DNA of 14,507 nucleotides from Oscillospiraceae bacterium (GTDB lineage: Bacteria > Bacillota > Clostridia > Oscillospirales > Oscillospiraceae). This document shows positions 13,036-14,507 of this stretch, in pieces. Under the pieces are notes generated by a model. That model made no database searches. It was not told where the DNA came from and saw only the letters and a program-made list of their open reading frames with translations. Made by a program: the position numbers and the translations under genes. The stretch is from NCBI GenBank assembly GCA_017400415.1, contig JAFPTE010000207.1, positions 1-14,507 of the forward strand. Reading direction: 5' to 3'. How positions within the stretch are numbered: the first letter of the stretch is position 1; every line of letters begins with the position of its first letter.

Positions 13036-14507
13036 ATGAAATACGAGTTTGCTGAAATCGAGAAAAAATGGCAGAAAAAGTGGGAGGAGGAGAAGCTCTT
13101 CAGGGCTGAGACCGGCTCCCCCAAGCCAAAGTATTATGTACTTATCGAGTTCCCTTATCCCTCCGGAGCCGGCCTCCACGTGGGCCATCCCAGACCCTAT
13201 ACAGCAATGGACGTTATTGCCCGCAAAAAGCGCATGCAGGGCTACAATGTGCTTTTCCCCATGGGTTATGACGCCTTCGGCCTGCCTACGGAGAACTTCG
13301 CCATAAAGAACCACGTGCATCCTGCCGTGGTCACCAGGAAAAACATAGAAAACTTCACCCGTCAGCTCCATATGCTGGGCTACAGCTTTGACTGGGACAG
13401 GGTAATCGACACCACCGACCCGGGCTACTATAAATGGACCCAATGGATTTTCCTCCAGATGTTCAAGAAGGGCCTGGCCTACAAGACCACCATGCCCGTG
13501 AACTGGTGCACCGGCTGCAAGTGCGTGCTGGCCAACGAAGAGGTTGTTGAGGGCGTCTGCGAGCGCTGCGGCAGCCCCGTTGTCCGGAAGGAAAAGAGCC
13601 AGTGGATGCTGAAAATCACCGAGTACGCCCAGAAGCTCATTGACGGCCTGGAGGGCCTTGACTTTATCGACAGGGTCAAGACCCAGCAGATAAACTGGAT
13701 CGGCCGCTCCACCGGCGCTGAGGTGAATTTCTCCACCACCCTGGGGGACAGCCTCACCGTCTTCACAACCCGCCCCGATACTCTCTTCGGCGCCACCTAT
13801 ATGGTCATAAGCCCGGAGCACGCCATTCTCAAAAAGTGGGCGGACAAGCTCACAAATATGGATGAGGTCACCGAATATCAGCAGGCCGCCGCCAGAAAGT
13901 CCGATTTTGAGCGCACGGAGCTCCAGAAGGATAAGACGGGCGTGAAGCTTCAGGGCGTCATGGCCGTCAACCCGGTGAACGGACGGGAGATCCCCATCTT
14001 TGTGTCCGACTATGTGCTTGCCACCTACGGCACCGGTGCCATCATGGCAGTTCCCGCCCACGACGACAGGGACTGGGCCTTTGCCAGGAAGTTCGGCTGC
14101 GAGATAATCGAGGTGGTCTCCGGCGGCGATGTGAATGAGGCCGCCTTTACCTCCAAGGATGAGGACGCTATCCTGGTCAATTCCGATTTCCTGAACGGGC
14201 TCTCCGTAAAGGCCGCCATCCCCGCCATGATAAAGTGGCTGGAGGAGAAGGGCATAGGCCAGGGCAAGGTCAATTATAAGCTTCGTGACTGGGTCTTCTC
14301 CCGCCAGCGCTATTGGGGCGAGCCCATTCCCATTGTCAGCTGCCCCAGATGCGGCTATGTGCCCGTTCCCGAGAGCGAGCTGCCCCTGCTTCTGCCGGAG
14401 GTGGAGAGCTATGAGCTCACGGACGACGGCGAGAGCCCCATCGCCAAGATGACCGACTGGGTCAACTGCAAGTGCCCCCGGTGCGGCGGCGACGCCAAGC
14501 GTGAGAC
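13036..14507 (+). CDS. leuS: Leucyl-tRNA synthetase, 3' end cut off by window edge
   Basis: Charges tRNA-Leu with leucine and hydrolyses mischarged tRNA. The first 490 residues of an enzyme normally over 800 long are visible. The Rossmann fold opens with FPYPSGAGLHVGHPRPYT (class I HxGH motif at 48-51). A zinc knuckle has Cys 158, 161, 175 and 178. The inserted editing domain (about 220-420) has TTRPDT (244-249) and GTGAIMAVPAHDDRD (332-346), so editing should be active. Then follow DWVFSRQRYWGEPIP (418-432) and a second cysteine cluster (436, 439, 478, 480, 483). The KMSKS loop lies beyond the edge. GLPTENFAIKN replaces the GLPAEQYA form of E. coli-type enzymes; I recall this variant from Clostridia and some other phyla. 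AGGAGG lies 5 nt before the ATG. The 26-nt gap to rsfS has no room for a T-box leader. Confidence 0.96.
   Translation, partial: MKYEFAEIEKKWQKKWEEEKLFRAETGSPKPKYYVLIEFPYPSGAGLHVGHPRPYTAMDVIARKKRMQGYNVLFPMGYDAFGLPTENFAIKNHVHPAVVTRKNIENFTRQLHMLGYSFDWDRVIDTTDPGYYKWTQWIFLQMFKKGLAYKTTMPVNWCTGCKCVLANEEVVEGVCERCGSPVVRKEKSQWMLKITEYAQKLIDGLEGLDFIDRVKTQQINWIGRSTGAEVNFSTTLGDSLTVFTTRPDTLFGATYMVISPEHAILKKWADKLTNMDEVTEYQQAAARKSDFERTELQKDKTGVKLQGVMAVNPVNGREIPIFVSDYVLATYGTGAIMAVPAHDDRDWAFARKFGCEIIEVVSGGDVNEAAFTSKDEDAILVNSDFLNGLSVKAAIPAMIKWLEEKGIGQGKVNYKLRDWVFSRQRYWGEPIPIVSCPRCGYVPVPESELPLLLPEVESYELTDDGESPIAKMTDWVNCKCPRCGGDAKRE

Noticed and set aside
13015..14061. Minus-strand open frame of 348 codons opposite leuS
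   Set aside because: It is antisense to a clear LeuRS catalytic and editing domain. Its product is low in recognisable features.

Overview
The window looks like chromosomal core sequence from a Gram-positive Firmicute of class Clostridia, probably an Oscillospirales/Ruminococcaceae-type gut anaerobe. The evidence is the gene order smc-ftsY-rdgB-yhbY-yqeK-LCP-rsfS-leuS, the LytR-CpsA-Psr protein, the sigma-A-type promoters, purine-rich Shine-Dalgarno sequences of the GGAGG/GAGGTG type, and several TTG starts. Genes are fairly GC-rich while the regulatory gaps are AT-rich. The genus is inference. No tRNA, rRNA, CRISPR array, insertion sequence or prophage gene was seen.

Left part (1-4882, all on the minus strand), reading right to left: a class A penicillin-binding protein with a long Pro/Glu/Gln tail, an MscS-type mechanosensitive channel, and a small membrane-anchored protein with a YfaP/DUF2135-like extracellular domain. 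An intrinsic terminator follows (about 563-592). Beyond it lies a separately promoted chromate-transporter-family gene that runs off the left edge. The first three sit close together and are probably one cell-envelope transcription unit, driven from a promoter near 4919-4947.

Middle (4883-5590): a divergent AT-rich control region of about 180 bp separates the pbp promoter from a strong sigma-A promoter that drives a single-gene unit, ridA, which ends at a clear terminator (5450-5483). A second strong promoter (TTGAAA-17-TATACT) with a short hairpin leader then starts the large operon.

Right part (5591-14507, plus strand): eight tightly packed genes with overlaps or gaps of 26 nt or less. They are smc (chromosome condensation), ftsY (SRP receptor), rdgB (nucleotide-pool sanitation), yhbY (ribosome assembly), yqeK (Ap4A hydrolase), an LCP wall-polymer ligase, rsfS (ribosome silencing) and leuS (partial). 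Together they couple chromosome organisation, membrane targeting, ribosome maturation, wall assembly and tRNA charging. The nadD gene that usually lies between yhbY and yqeK in Firmicutes is missing, with the two neighbours exactly abutting.

Most of the window is ordinary core genome. The points most worth a second look are the DUF2135-like envelope protein beside the channel and PBP, the 12-bp tandem repeat encoding the PBP tail, the missing nadD, and the possible DnaA box in the smc leader. I did not find convincing evidence for a wholly new system.
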